DNA of 64,000 nucleotides, from positions 186,001 to 250,000 of the forward strand of contig CAVQLK010000006.1 in the NCBI GenBank assembly GCA_963713355.1, given 5' to 3'. The position numbers and the translations under genes are program-made. Of the stretch, positions 1-8,800 are shown in pieces. Under the pieces are notes generated by a model, which was not told the origin of the DNA, made no database searches, and saw only the letters and a list, made by a program, of their open reading frames with translations. The stretch comes from FEN-1219 sp963713355. GTDB lineage: Bacteria > Pseudomonadota > Gammaproteobacteria > Steroidobacterales > Rariloculaceae. Every line of letters begins with the position of its first letter. Position 1 is the first letter of the stretch.

Positions 1-2
1 TC

Positions 3-743
3 GCGCTGATCGCGCGGAGCTCCCCGAACACGTTCCGCGACGACTTCGGTCTGTTCGGTCTCGGCGAGCACGTCTACTTGCCGTTCTTCGATTTGCCGAA
101 TCAAAACGGCCCGTGGCCGAAGCCCGTCATGGACGAGTACGAGAAGCTCGCGGCGGCCGCTGCTCGCGGCGGTTGGCATATCCACGAGCACGCGATGACG
201 AACTTCAGCGTCTCGGACTTGCTCGAGCGGTTCGAGCGCGTGAGCCGCACGCACTCGATTGCGAATCTGCGTTGGACGCTCGCGCACGTCTACGACATCT
301 CGCCGGCAAACATCGCGCGCGCGAAAGCGCTCGGCGTCACGCTCGGGGTGCACGGCGTCGCGATGCACGGCGGCGTCAAGATGCCGCTGCGCGCCATTCA
401 GGATAGCGGCATCGTCTGGGGCCTTGGCACCGACGCGACGATCGTTTCGCATTACCAGCCATTCGTGACGCTCGGCTGGGTCGTCAGCGGCCTCGATCTC
501 GCGGGCCGCCGTGTGCTCGACGAGACCGTCACGCGCGAAGAAGCGCTCGTTGCCCACACGCGCTCGAACGCGTACCTGTTTTTCCAGGAGGATGCGCTCG
601 GCTCGCTCGAAGTCGGCAAGCTCGCCGATCTTGTCGTGCTCGACCGCGATTACTTGACCGTTCCTGCCGGCGAGATCAAAGACATCCGCTCGGTGCTGAC
701 GTTGGTCGGCGGGCGCGTAATGTTCGCTCGGGAAGGGCAATGA
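3..743 (+). CDS. Amidohydrolase family protein, C-terminal part (5' end outside window)
   Basis: The reading frame is open from the left edge, so only the last ~246 residues are present. They look like the C-terminal half of a TIM-barrel metal-dependent amidohydrolase of the YtcJ/amidohydrolase_3 type. The segment HIHEHAM resembles the metal-binding HxH-like strand. GTDATIV carries the conserved metal-binding Asp. EVGKLADLVVLD is the typical return to the small beta-sandwich domain. Substrate cannot be predicted. The stop codon overlaps the next start (ATGA), suggesting translational coupling to the acyltransferase gene, although the two functions are not obviously related. Confidence is high for the superfamily and low for anything finer. 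Confidence 0.8.
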   Translation, partial: ALIARSSPNTFRDDFGLFGLGEHVYLPFFDLPNQNGPWPKPVMDEYEKLAAAAARGGWHIHEHAMTNFSVSDLLERFERVSRTHSIANLRWTLAHVYDISPANIARAKALGVTLGVHGVAMHGGVKMPLRAIQDSGIVWGLGTDATIVSHYQPFVTLGWVVSGLDLAGRRVLDETVTREEALVAHTRSNAYLFFQEDALGSLEVGKLADLVVLDRDYLTVPAGEIKDIRSVLTLVGGRVMFAREGQ

Positions 744-1777
744 GACGGCCCGGGCGGCTCCGCGACAAGCAGGTCGAAATCGACGAGTCGGGGCGCGCGC
801 CGTCCGATCAACCGCGAAGGACGCGAGCCGACGTCAAAGCGCTACGCGAGGCCTCACCCGACGTCGTCTTCGCGAGCTGCCGCTCGCCGCGCTATTGGCC
901 CGTGTGGCTATTTGCATTCTGGTTGCGCTTCACGGCCGCGCTGCCGCGGCGTATCGGCCTCACGCTGCACAAGCTGCTGGGGCGCCTCGGCGGTGTGCTC
1001 TCGCCGCGGCGCCGGCGCATCGTGCGTCGCAATCTCGAGGTCTGCTTTCCCGAGCTCGATGCCGGCAGGGTCCGGTCGATCGTGAGGGGGCACTTCGCCA
1101 ACGCGGGCGCGTTCTTCTCGGAGCTCGCGCTGGCGTGGTACGGCTCGCCGCAGCGGCGGGCGCCTCTCTATCGCATCGAAGGCATCGAGCATCTGCGCGA
1201 GGCCGTCGCGCGCGGCAAGGGCGTGTTGCTGTATTCCGGGCATTTCACGGCGATGGAGATTTGCGCGCCCGCGCTGAAGCCGCTCGTGCCGCTGTACGCC
1301 TTCATGTTTCGGCCGCGGCGCAACCCTCTCATGAACGCGTTGCAGAACCGCGGCCGCGGCCGCTATGCGCACGTCTCCGTGACCAACGACGACGTGCGCG
1401 AGATGCTTGCGCTGCTCGCGCGCAACGCCGTCGTTTGGTATTCGCCCGATCAAGCGCGCATCGACAACGGCGAGCTCGTGCCGTTTTTCTCGCAGCCGGC
1501 GATGACGAGCACGGCCGCGAGCCGCCTCGCGCGCCTCAGCGGGGCGGCGATCGTCCCGCTGTTCTATCAGCGCTTGCCCGGCGACTCCGGCTACCTGCTG
1601 CGCTTTCATGCGCCGCTTCCGGGGATTCCGAGCCGCGATGCCGTCGCCGACACTGCGAAGCTCACGGCGGTGCTCGAGGGCTTCATCCGCGAGTGCCCCG
1701 AGCAATACTTCTGGATGCACCGGAAGTTCAAGAATCGGCCGGGTATGGCCGACGCGTATCGCGACGTCGGAAGCTGA
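740..1777 (+). CDS. LpxL/HtrB-like lipid A biosynthesis acyltransferase
   Basis: This is a 345-residue member of the LpxL/LpxM/HtrB acyltransferase family, which moves acyl chains from acyl-ACP to lipid A precursors at the inner membrane. The catalytic HX4E motif is seen as SGHFTAMEI (H168, E173). Family blocks FMFRPRRNPLMN, WYSPDQ and a terminal PEQYFWMHRKFKNRP segment follow. A hydrophobic stretch around residues 52-70 would anchor it. The protein has about 45 extra charged N-terminal residues compared with LpxL, so the start could lie downstream; I kept 740 because it overlaps the preceding stop as ATGA. It could serve as a secondary or specialised acyltransferase, because it is not beside other lpx genes. 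Confidence 0.85.
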   Translation: MRRPGRLRDKQVEIDESGRAPSDQPRRTRADVKALREASPDVVFASCRSPRYWPVWLFAFWLRFTAALPRRIGLTLHKLLGRLGGVLSPRRRRIVRRNLEVCFPELDAGRVRSIVRGHFANAGAFFSELALAWYGSPQRRAPLYRIEGIEHLREAVARGKGVLLYSGHFTAMEICAPALKPLVPLYAFMFRPRRNPLMNALQNRGRGRYAHVSVTNDDVREMLALLARNAVVWYSPDQARIDNGELVPFFSQPAMTSTAASRLARLSGAAIVPLFYQRLPGDSGYLLRFHAPLPGIPSRDAVADTAKLTAVLEGFIRECPEQYFWMHRKFKNRPGMADAYRDVGS

Positions 1778-1859
1778 CGTCGCGCCGGGCGATTGCGCTC
1801 GCCGCGGAAACACACCATTCTCGCCGTCTCATGACACCCTATTCGGGAGGAGGACGCTC

Positions 1860-2432
1860 ATGCGACTGAGACAGATAGCGGCACTGGCGATTCTCGCGAC
1901 GTTTTGCGGCCCGGCATTTGGCCAAGGCGGGGGCGGGGGTGGCGGAGGCTTCCGATTGCCGCCGTTGCTCATGGAGAGCACGGCGTTCGAGGACGGCGGG
2001 ATCGTGCCGCAGAAGTACGCGGGCCGCGAAGGCGTGCAACCGGCGTTCACGTTCTCGAACGCGCCCGAGAACACGGTCAGTTTCGCAATCATCTTTCACG
2101 ACCTCGACGTCGCGCTCCAAGGCGGCACGAACGACGTGCTGCACTGGCTCGCGTGGAACATTCCAGCGGCGGCGAAAGGGATTCCCGAGGGCCGGCTGCC
2201 CGAGGGCTCGGTGACGGGCCGCAATATCGCAGGCCAGAACTCGTACTTCGGCCCCGGCGCGCCTCCGGGTCCGCGCTATCACCATTACGTGTTCGAGTTG
2301 TATGCGCTGAGCGCGAACCTCGATCTGCCGAACACGGCGGGCCGCCCCGAGCTGCTCGCCGCGATGGAAGGCAAGATTGTCGCGAAGGCCGCATATGTCG
2401 GCCGCTATCGCAGCGCTGCGCCGGCGCAGTAG
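1860..2432 (+). CDS. YbhB/YbcL-family (PEBP/Raf kinase inhibitor-like) secreted protein
   Basis: This 190-residue protein has a signal peptide (residues 1-20, ending AFG|Q), then a run of eight glycines, then a bacterial PEBP domain. Family features are the FTFSNAPENT-like strand, HDLDVALQGG, LHWLAWNIPA and GPGAPPGPRYHHYVFELYAL, the last carrying the ligand-pocket histidines. The start at 1860 is preceded by the strong ribosome site GGGAGGAGG; upstream in-frame starts would run through it and remove the signal peptide. The cellular role of bacterial PEBP proteins is mostly unknown. The glycine tract directly after the cleavage site is unusual and is probably a flexible linker. Confidence 0.85.
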   Translation: MRLRQIAALAILATFCGPAFGQGGGGGGGGFRLPPLLMESTAFEDGGIVPQKYAGREGVQPAFTFSNAPENTVSFAIIFHDLDVALQGGTNDVLHWLAWNIPAAAKGIPEGRLPEGSVTGRNIAGQNSYFGPGAPPGPRYHHYVFELYALSANLDLPNTAGRPELLAAMEGKIVAKAAYVGRYRSAAPAQ

Positions 2433-2443
2433 GCCGCTCCTTT

Positions 2444-2469
2444 GGCGGGTGGCCTTCAGGGCACCCGCC
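2444..2469. terminator. Hairpin between convergent YbhB and vapC genes
   Basis: GGCGGGTG (2444-2451) and CACCCGCC (2462-2469) form a perfect 8-bp stem with a 10-base loop, 12 bases past the YbhB stop. No T-tract follows on either strand, so it is a terminator candidate only. Confidence 0.4.
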
Positions 2470-2598
2470 GCGCCGTCTTCCTAACGCCGACGGTGTCGGT
2501 AGCGAGGCCCCCCGACCGCATCGTTGGACTCGTTTCCTTCTGTGTCGTTGTGTACAGCGGCGGAAGCTCGTGCACGCCGTCGGCGCTCAAGAACGGAT

Positions 2599-3019
2599 TC
2601 ACGGCGCGGACGGTGCCGTAGTGACACGGCCGTGCACGAAGTCCTCAGAGAGGATCTCCTCGACGCCGTACATGTCGGCATAGGCCCATAGGTGCGCATC
2701 GAACCACGAGAGACCGTACGTGGCCGTGCCGCGCAGCGCCGCCAACACGACTTCTCGCGTTGGGTAGAGCATGGGGTATTCAGTGACGAGTTTTTCTGCT
2801 TCGAGCCGCGCTTCCGAGGGGGGGCAACAGCGGCGCTCCAGCGAGCTCTTCGCGCGGCCGGCTCACGGCCGCGACGAACTCCACGATGCATTGGTGCGCG
2901 AGTACCACGTTGTCGTCGACCAGGCCATTGCGCAAGACCTCGCGGGCACGGCGCTGCTTGACCGGATCCCGGGCGTCGAAACGGTAGACCAATATATTGG
3001 TGTCAACGAGGCTTGCCAC
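2599..3019 (-). pseudogene. VapC-type PIN-domain toxin, interrupted by a frameshift
   Basis: The sequence encodes a PIN-domain ribonuclease of the VapC type in two frames. The first part (from a GTG at 3019) reads VASLVDTNILVYRFD, with the first catalytic Asp. After a C7 run on the coding strand (G7 at 2818-2824) the frame shifts, and the other half continues to 2599 with GLSWFDAHLWAYAD and ILSEDF, which hold the remaining acidic residues. Removing one C restores a 139-residue protein of normal length. As written, translation ends early at 2780 and the toxin would be inactive. The GTG start overlaps the antitoxin gene by 17 bases, as is usual for TA pairs. A sequencing error in the homopolymer is an equally good explanation. 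Confidence 0.8.
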
Positions 3020-3305
3020 GCGTGTAGAGGTCCTCTCGTCGCCAGTCGCGTTCCGCCGGAGGGTTCGTGGGAATAACCAAATGTTTCTCACGCTCACGCT
3101 CACGCTGCCGCGCCGTCGACTCGTCGAATAACCGCAGCCGCTCCTCGAGACTCAGCAACGATCGCCGCGAGCGCTGGCGTGGAGGAACTACGCGGATGCT
3201 GTCACCAGCCGGCACGAACTCGATCTCGTCCCCGGGCGCGATGCCGTACTCATCGGCACTGTGCTTGGGGATAGTGACCTGCAACTTGCTCGTGACCTTC
3301 GCCAT
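3003..3305 (-). CDS. VapB/MazE-like antitoxin with AbrB (SpoVT) domain
   Basis: This 100-residue protein begins with a SpoVT/AbrB swapped-hairpin DNA-binding domain (roughly residues 1-45; note KLQVTIPK and GIAPGDEIEFVPAGDSIRV). A charged C-terminal tail (residues 46-100) would wrap the toxin. It lies immediately before, and overlaps, the PIN-domain toxin gene, so it is the antitoxin and autorepressor of a VapBC-type module. If the partner is truly broken, this gene is a solitary antitoxin. The pair sits between two ordinary chromosomal genes and is likely an acquired cassette. Confidence 0.85.
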   Translation of the reverse strand: MAKVTSKLQVTIPKHSADEYGIAPGDEIEFVPAGDSIRVVPPRQRSRRSLLSLEERLRLFDESTARQREREREKHLVIPTNPPAERDWRREDLYTRGKPR

Positions 3306-3350
3306 GTCCTTACTCTAGCAAGGACGACGCCCTTGCTCGAGCCGTCTCAC

Positions 3351-4640
3351 TCAACTCGCCAAGGCGCACCGGCCGAAAGGCCGACGACCGCGCAAGCTGC
3401 GCACGAGGTGCTCGCTGAGCTCGCGCACGTCGTCCTCGGCTCCGTGGATGTAGCTGGATTTTCGCCGCCGCATGAAATTCAAGCCGAGCGCGTAGAGACC
3501 GCGCGCTACGACGCCGCCGTCGTGGCGCAAGCGCCCTTTGTGGTCGAGCACGGGCACCTCGAGCCACGAGTAGTCCGGCCGAAAACCCGTCGCCCAAATA
3601 ATCGTTTCGACGGGCTTCTTCGCAAGATCGAGCGTAAGGCGCGGCGCCAGCTCGATTCGCGTGCGAGCAAACCGCTCCGGCGCCGCGACGAGGTCGCCGA
3701 CACGCCGCTCGGTGCACCAGCGGTCGATGCGCTCGAGCAAGCGCTCGAGCTTGAGGTCGGCCATCGCGCAGTGGCTCGCGAGCGAGCCAGAGAACTGCAG
3801 CCGGCCGTCGTTGACGCCGGCAAGGCGGCCGACCACCTCGACGCCTTGCTCGATCAACGCATTCAGATCGAGCGTGCGCCGCTCCGGCGAGCCGACGAGC
3901 TGCGGCGACGGCACGCGGCGCGCGCGGACGACGTCGTCGACCTCGTCGTAGCGCTCGTCGAGAATCCCGACCGCGTCGAGCCACCACTGGATGTCGCGGC
4001 CGCGGTAGAGGCGCGGCAGCCGAATGTGCTCGCCGACCGCGATCGTCACGGGGCGGCCCGAGCGGCGGATTTCGTCGGCGAGCTGCAAGCCCGTGGCCGA
4101 GGCGCCGACGACGAGCGCTCGTCCCCAGTCGAGTTGCGACGGGTTGCGGTACTCGGCGGCCGTCAGCGTTCGGATGCTGCTCGGCAGACGCGCCGCGACG
4201 TCCGGCACGACGGGCGCGCCATGCGCGCCGCTCGCGAGGACTGCCGCGCGGCACCGCCAAGCTCCACGATCCGTTTCGACGACGTAGCCGCCATCGTCGG
4301 CGCGCAGCTTCGTGACGGTCGTGCCGGTGCGCACGGGCGCGCCGACATACCTTGCGTAGCCGGCGATGAGCCCGGCGACCTCGGCTGACGTCATGAAGCC
4401 GTCGGGATCCGGCCCCGAGTAGCGGTAGCCGGGCAGACGGCTTTGCCAATTCGGCGTGAGCAGGCGCAGCGAGTCCCAGCGCTCGTGCCGCCAGGCATTC
4501 GCGACCACGCCGCGCTCGAGCACGACGTGCTCGACGCCCGCCGCGCCGAGCGCGCGGCTCATCGCGAGGCCGGAATGACCGGCGCCGACGACGACGGCGT
4601 CGACGGTGCCGGTCTTGCCGATGGGGCTGATACCCGTCAT
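3351..4640 (-). CDS. FAD-dependent monooxygenase / oxidoreductase (CzcO/FMO-like)
   Basis: A 429-residue two-dinucleotide-binding-domain flavoprotein. The FAD site is VVVGAGHSGLA near residue 16, followed by the WRHERWDSLRLLTPN segment typical of FMO-like proteins. A second Rossmann site for NAD(P)H, LVVGASATGLQLADEI, lies near residue 165. The late ATGFRPDYSWL motif is conserved in flavin monooxygenases. It probably uses NADPH and O2 to oxygenate a small molecule, or acts as a sulfide/thiol oxidoreductase; the substrate is unknown. The start overlaps the OsmC-like gene stop by four bases (ATGA), so the two are translationally coupled. It is the last gene of the leftward operon headed by the SARP-like regulator. 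Confidence 0.85.
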   Translation of the reverse strand: MTGISPIGKTGTVDAVVVGAGHSGLAMSRALGAAGVEHVVLERGVVANAWRHERWDSLRLLTPNWQSRLPGYRYSGPDPDGFMTSAEVAGLIAGYARYVGAPVRTGTTVTKLRADDGGYVVETDRGAWRCRAAVLASGAHGAPVVPDVAARLPSSIRTLTAAEYRNPSQLDWGRALVVGASATGLQLADEIRRSGRPVTIAVGEHIRLPRLYRGRDIQWWLDAVGILDERYDEVDDVVRARRVPSPQLVGSPERRTLDLNALIEQGVEVVGRLAGVNDGRLQFSGSLASHCAMADLKLERLLERIDRWCTERRVGDLVAAPERFARTRIELAPRLTLDLAKKPVETIIWATGFRPDYSWLEVPVLDHKGRLRHDGGVVARGLYALGLNFMRRRKSSYIHGAEDDVRELSEHLVRSLRGRRPFGRCALAS

Positions 4641-5200
4641 CCCGCGACCTCGACCGCGACGTTCGTCGGGTTCGTGATGATGTCGAACACGGCGGAACGG
4701 CGCTGCGACTGCGCGACGAGCGCCGCAAGCTCCGCATGCGTCGCATCGGCGTCGATATGGAAGGTCACCTTGATGCCGTCGAACCCGTTACGCACCTCGC
4801 TGTCGATGCCGAGAATGCCCTGCATGTCCATGCCGGCCTCGAGTGTGGCTTTCACGGAGCGCAGCTGAATGTTGCGGTTCTGCGCGACGCTGGCAATGCC
4901 GGCGGTCAGGCACGAGGCGAGCGCGACGAGCACGTATTCGACGGGTGTCGCGCCGTTGTCCTCTGAGGCAAACAGCTCCGGATGGTCGGCGTCGTAGAGA
5001 AACGCCTTCGGCCGCGGCTGCTCGGCGCCGAGACCGTAGAACCCTTGCACGGTCGTCCGGCTATGCGTGCCCTTGACCCAGTCGCAGGTCGCACGCCATT
5101 TGAAACGGGCGGCGTCGGGCGCCTCCGTGAGCGCGGCGCGAGCGCCGAGCAGTGCTTCCACGTTGACGCCGTTGTCCACCTTGATTGCCGTTACGTTCAT
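4637..5200 (-). CDS. OsmC-family protein (hydroperoxide / thiol stress)
   Basis: A 187-residue OsmC/Ohr-superfamily protein. ATPVEYVLVALASCLTAGIASVAQNRNI is the family core helix with one of the expected cysteines; the other visible cysteine is in RATCDWVKG. Members reduce organic hydroperoxides with lipoyl or other thiol donors. The ATG at 5200 has a good ribosome site (AGAGGGGAG) 8-9 bases upstream; the longer upstream frame is not protein-like. The only sizeable gap in the leftward operon (133 bp, holding three CCACG repeats) lies just upstream, so this gene may have its own promoter. Coupled by a 4-base overlap to the flavin monooxygenase. Confidence 0.85.
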   Translation of the reverse strand: MNVTAIKVDNGVNVEALLGARAALTEAPDAARFKWRATCDWVKGTHSRTTVQGFYGLGAEQPRPKAFLYDADHPELFASEDNGATPVEYVLVALASCLTAGIASVAQNRNIQLRSVKATLEAGMDMQGILGIDSEVRNGFDGIKVTFHIDADATHAELAALVAQSQRRSAVFDIITNPTNVAVEVAG

Positions 5201-5275
5201 GTCTTGCTCCCCTCTTGAGATGTTGACCGGCCGGCGGCCGGGTTGAGCGAGACGATGGGCCCCGGCCGTTAGACC

Positions 5276-5316
5276 GACCGTGGAAGCGCGCGTGGAATTT
5301 GCGCGGGCGAACGTGG
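5276..5316 (-). promoter_or_regulatory. Three CCACG direct repeats upstream of osmC-like gene (candidate operator)
   Basis: On the minus strand CCACG occurs at 5316-5312, 5295-5291 and 5283-5279, each preceded by TT. Steps are 21 and 12 bases. The copy nearest the gene extends to CCACGGTC (5283-5276), the same 8-mer found twice in front of the cysK-grx fusion. Orientation relative to transcription is also the same. The repeats end 76 bases from the ATG. Inferred to be binding sites for the adjacent SARP-like regulator. Confidence 0.45.
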
Positions 5317-5333
5317 AATCGGTGAGCTGGCGT

Positions 5334-5858
5334 TTAGCGTGCGCCCGGCGTGATCGCCGCGCAGGCCCACACGGCGTCGGCCGGCATCGCGGCTTCGCGC
5401 TGGGCCACGCGCACGGCTTCGGCGTCCGGCGCTTCGTAGAAGCAGAGCATGCGTTTACCGTCGCGGGAGAAGAACGAGTGCGTGTGGTGCACGCGATGCG
5501 TCTCGAAGCACCAAGGCTTGGCGAGCCCGATCGCCGCAACGTCCTCGAATCGTACGGGCGCCGCGAACGACCGTTCGACGACGACGTTCGGCAAGACTCG
5601 GCTCGCGCCCTGATGCACGGTACCGGACCAGAATCGCGACAGATCGACGTCGGGATCGCGCAGCGCGAGGCGCGCCGACTCCATGTCCGCGGCCGAGAAA
5701 CGGCAAATCATCGTGTGCCCGTCCTGCGACAAAAAGCTGCCGTGCCAGTTGACGCGGTAGAGGTCGAAGCAACGCGCGGACTCGCGCGCGCCGTCGAGCA
5801 CGTCCTCGGGTGTCAGAGGCTCATCGAAGGCTCTTTCAAGAATTAGGTTTGCCGTCAT
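5334..5858 (-). CDS. Tandem DUF4242 (SCO4226-like) protein
   Basis: A 174-residue protein made of two DUF4242-type ferredoxin-like units, about residues 1-85 and 90-172. Each has the pattern hydrophobic strand-(E)RxF, then HxSFxSxDGxxMxC, then an acidic/alanine-rich helix beginning AxDxExxR or APDAEAVR. Unit 1 carries HGSFLSQDGHTMICRF and unit 2 carries HTHSFFSRDGKRMLCFYEA. The family includes the nickel-binding SCO4226 of Streptomyces, but the function is largely unknown. A GAGGTG ribosome site precedes the start, nine bases after the regulator stop, so the two are co-transcribed. A single-unit relative lies at the end of the rightward operon. Confidence 0.75.
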   Translation of the reverse strand: MTANLILERAFDEPLTPEDVLDGARESARCFDLYRVNWHGSFLSQDGHTMICRFSAADMESARLALRDPDVDLSRFWSGTVHQGASRVLPNVVVERSFAAPVRFEDVAAIGLAKPWCFETHRVHHTHSFFSRDGKRMLCFYEAPDAEAVRVAQREAAMPADAVWACAAITPGAR

Positions 5859-5867
5859 CGCCGCACC

Positions 5868-8800
5868 TCAACTAGCCTCGGGGGCCACCGCCGCTACGCG
5901 ATCTCTTGCCCATTGCGCCACGGGGACTCGCGCGAGCGACTTTAGCGCGGCGACGTGCTTGGCGTAACCTGCCGTATCGCCAATGGCCTTGCGTGCACGC
6001 GCCAGGGCCGCGTGCGCAAGCACGATTTCCGTGGCGCGGTCGAGCGCTTCCGCATAGCCGAGCGCCTCGCCGGCACGCACGATCGCGTCTTGCGGGCGGC
6101 CTCGCTCGACGTCGAGCAAGGCGGCGCGCGTCAACGTATACGCGAGCCGATGTTTCGCGTCGGCGGCGCGTAAAGCCTTCAGTGCCGCTTCGAGCGGCGC
6201 CGCATCGTCGGCGAGAGCGTAATGGCATAGCGCGTCGAGCGCGTGGGCGAACGGCCGCTCGCTGCCCTCGCGCAGCTTGTCACCGAGCTCGACGAGCGTC
6301 TTGCAGTGAGCCCTGGCCGCCTCGGGGCGGCCGCGCTCGAGGTCGATCATCGCGAGGTATTCGTTGGCCTGAAATTCGTCGAGCCGATCACCGCGCGCAC
6401 GCGCTATCGTGCGCGCCTCCTTGAACAGCTCGACGGATTCGTCGAGCTTGTTTTCGTGAAAGCGCAACATGCCGAGCGCGGCCGGGATCGCGCTGTGCGT
6501 CATGCCTTTGCGCGCGGCGAGCGCCTGCGCTTCCATCAGCATGGCGTCGGCGTGGGTGAGGTCGCGCTCGAGCATCGCAAGGCAGCGCGCGGCCTCGGCG
6601 ATGCCGACGACGTGCTCCTCGTCTCCGCCGCTGCGGGCAACGCGCTCCGATTGCAGGATCTCCTCGCGCGCGCTCTCGAAGTGACCGTGCATCCAATGGA
6701 CGTAGCTCGCCATGAAATAGCCGCGACGTGCATGAGACAGCGCGCCATGGTCGAGCGCAGCTTCGGCGAGCGCCGCGTACTCGCGCGCAGCCGCTTCCCA
6801 ATCGGCGACAGGCGCCGCCGTGTGCATGACCTCGCGCAGCTCGAGAGTCAGGCACACGCGCTCTGCCGCGCCGGGCAGCTGCTCCACCCATTGCAGACCT
6901 TTGCCGGCGAGGGCCAAGGCTTCGGTGTTCGCGAAGAAGCGCAAGCAAAGTCGCCCCGCCGAGACCATCGCGCGCGCCGCGAGCGCTGCGTCGCCGCTTT
7001 GCGCCGCGTGGTGAGCAAGGTCGGCTGCGCGCTCGGGCTCGAGCGCAGAGTCCTGCTCGAGCAGCTCGGCGACGCGCCGGTGCATAGTGCGGCGCCGCGC
7101 CGGCGGGATACCGTCGTAGATGCCGCGCGCGATCAGCTCGTGCGAAAAACGCAAGCCGCGATCGGCCGGTACCAGCATCGCGTGGCGCGCCGCCGTTTCG
7201 AGCGCCTCGCCAATCGTGTTCCAATCGAGCTTCGTGAGCCGCGCCAACGACGCCGCGTCGATACGCGGCGCCAGCACGGCGGCCCAACGTAGCACCTCGC
7301 CGCCGTCGGCTTCGAAACGCGCGAGGCGTTCCTGAACGACCTCGCGCAGCGACTGGCCGCTCTCGCCGGCTGCCTCGGCGCGAGCGAGCTCGATCGCGAG
7401 CAGCGGGTTGCCGCCGCATTCCTTGCTAAGACGTGCGGCGTCGACCTGCGGCGCGCGAGCGCCGATGATCTCGCGCACGGCGTCTTCGCCGAGCGCCTCG
7501 ACATCGAGCTCTTCGAGCGCGCCGGCATGGCGTAGCTCGCGCAGTGCGCGCGTGACGGGCGTATTGTCGCGCAGCTCGTCACGGCGCGCTGCGAGCAAGA
7601 CGAGGACGCTCGAGCTCGCGCTCGTTCGAACGACGTAGTGCAGAGCAGCCGCGCTCGACTCGTCGCTCCACTGCAGGTCGTCGAACTTCAACAGTACCGG
7701 CTGCGTGCTCGCGCGCGCTGCGATGAGCTCGGCTAGGCGCTCGAAGAGCCGATCCCGGTTTCCGGACTCGCCGCGGTCGAACACGGCCGAAGCCGCGGCC
7801 GGATCGACCTTGCGCAGCGCGTCGACGAACAGCGCGAACGGGCGAATCGATTCGGCTTCGTAGGCTGCCGCCTCGAGCACGACGGCGCCCGCGTCTCGTG
7901 CGAGAGCAGCGGCCGCATCGAGCAAACGGCTCTTGCCGATGCCGGGGTCGCCGAGCAGCAGGACGGCGCGGCAGCGGCGTTGCTCGATCGTGGCCGCAAC
8001 GGCGGCCCGCAGACGGTCGAGCTCCGCATCCCGGCCTACGAGCGGCGGCTCGTCGGGGGCCGAGCCGGCGCGCGCACCGCTTGCGGGACCGAGCGCGGGT
8101 CTTGCGGCGCGAGCCGGCGCTGCAGCCGGCGCGGCCGCGGCAACGGTTGCGGATGCCCCCGGGCCGCCGCGCCACGCTCGGAACAGCTCGCCGGTCGGTG
8201 TGGCGCCCGCCTCCTTCAGCAAGCGCGAGCCCATTTGGTAGTGCTGCTCCGCTTGGTCGGGGAGGCCGAGCGTCACCAGCAGACGAATCAGTGTCGCGCG
8301 CGCCTTCTCGTCGTAGGGCGCGATCCGCACGAGCGTCCGGGCGTGCTCAACGGCGCGTCGCGGCTCGGCAGCGAGACGCTTCAGCAGCGCATTCAAGAGG
8401 CGTACCTGATGACCCGTCGCGCGATCGCGCTCGCCCATGTACCAGGCCGAGTAGTCATGGAACGTCGGCAGCTCGAGACCTTCGAGCGGCGTGCCGCAAT
8501 AATGCGCCGCCGCCGTTTCGAGCTGCTCGACGGGCGCCTCGTCGAGATCTCCTTGCGCGATCGCCGCGAGCGCGGCGACGTCGACCGCGACGTCGCTCGT
8601 GTCGAGCCGCACGGCAAGCCGATCGGCGACGATACGCTCCCGCGTCTCGTCGTCGACAAGCCGGCGCAGCTTCGACAGGCTCCAACGAAGCGAGCCGCGC
8701 GGATCGTCCGGAATTTCCCAGAGCAGCTCGCAAAGATGCTCACGGCGGAACGAGCGGCCGGTCAGCGCGAGATAAGCGAGCAGCGCGCGGGTCTTGCGCG

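Noticed and set aside
740..880. N-terminal extension of the LpxL-like protein as a separate domain
   Set aside because: The ~45 residues are charged and low in complexity and match no domain; a later start is as likely.
2481..2891. A 136-residue minus-strand frame as an independent gene
   Set aside because: It lies in a third frame over the vapC remains and shows no PIN residues; the correct continuation of vapC is the frame ending at 2599.
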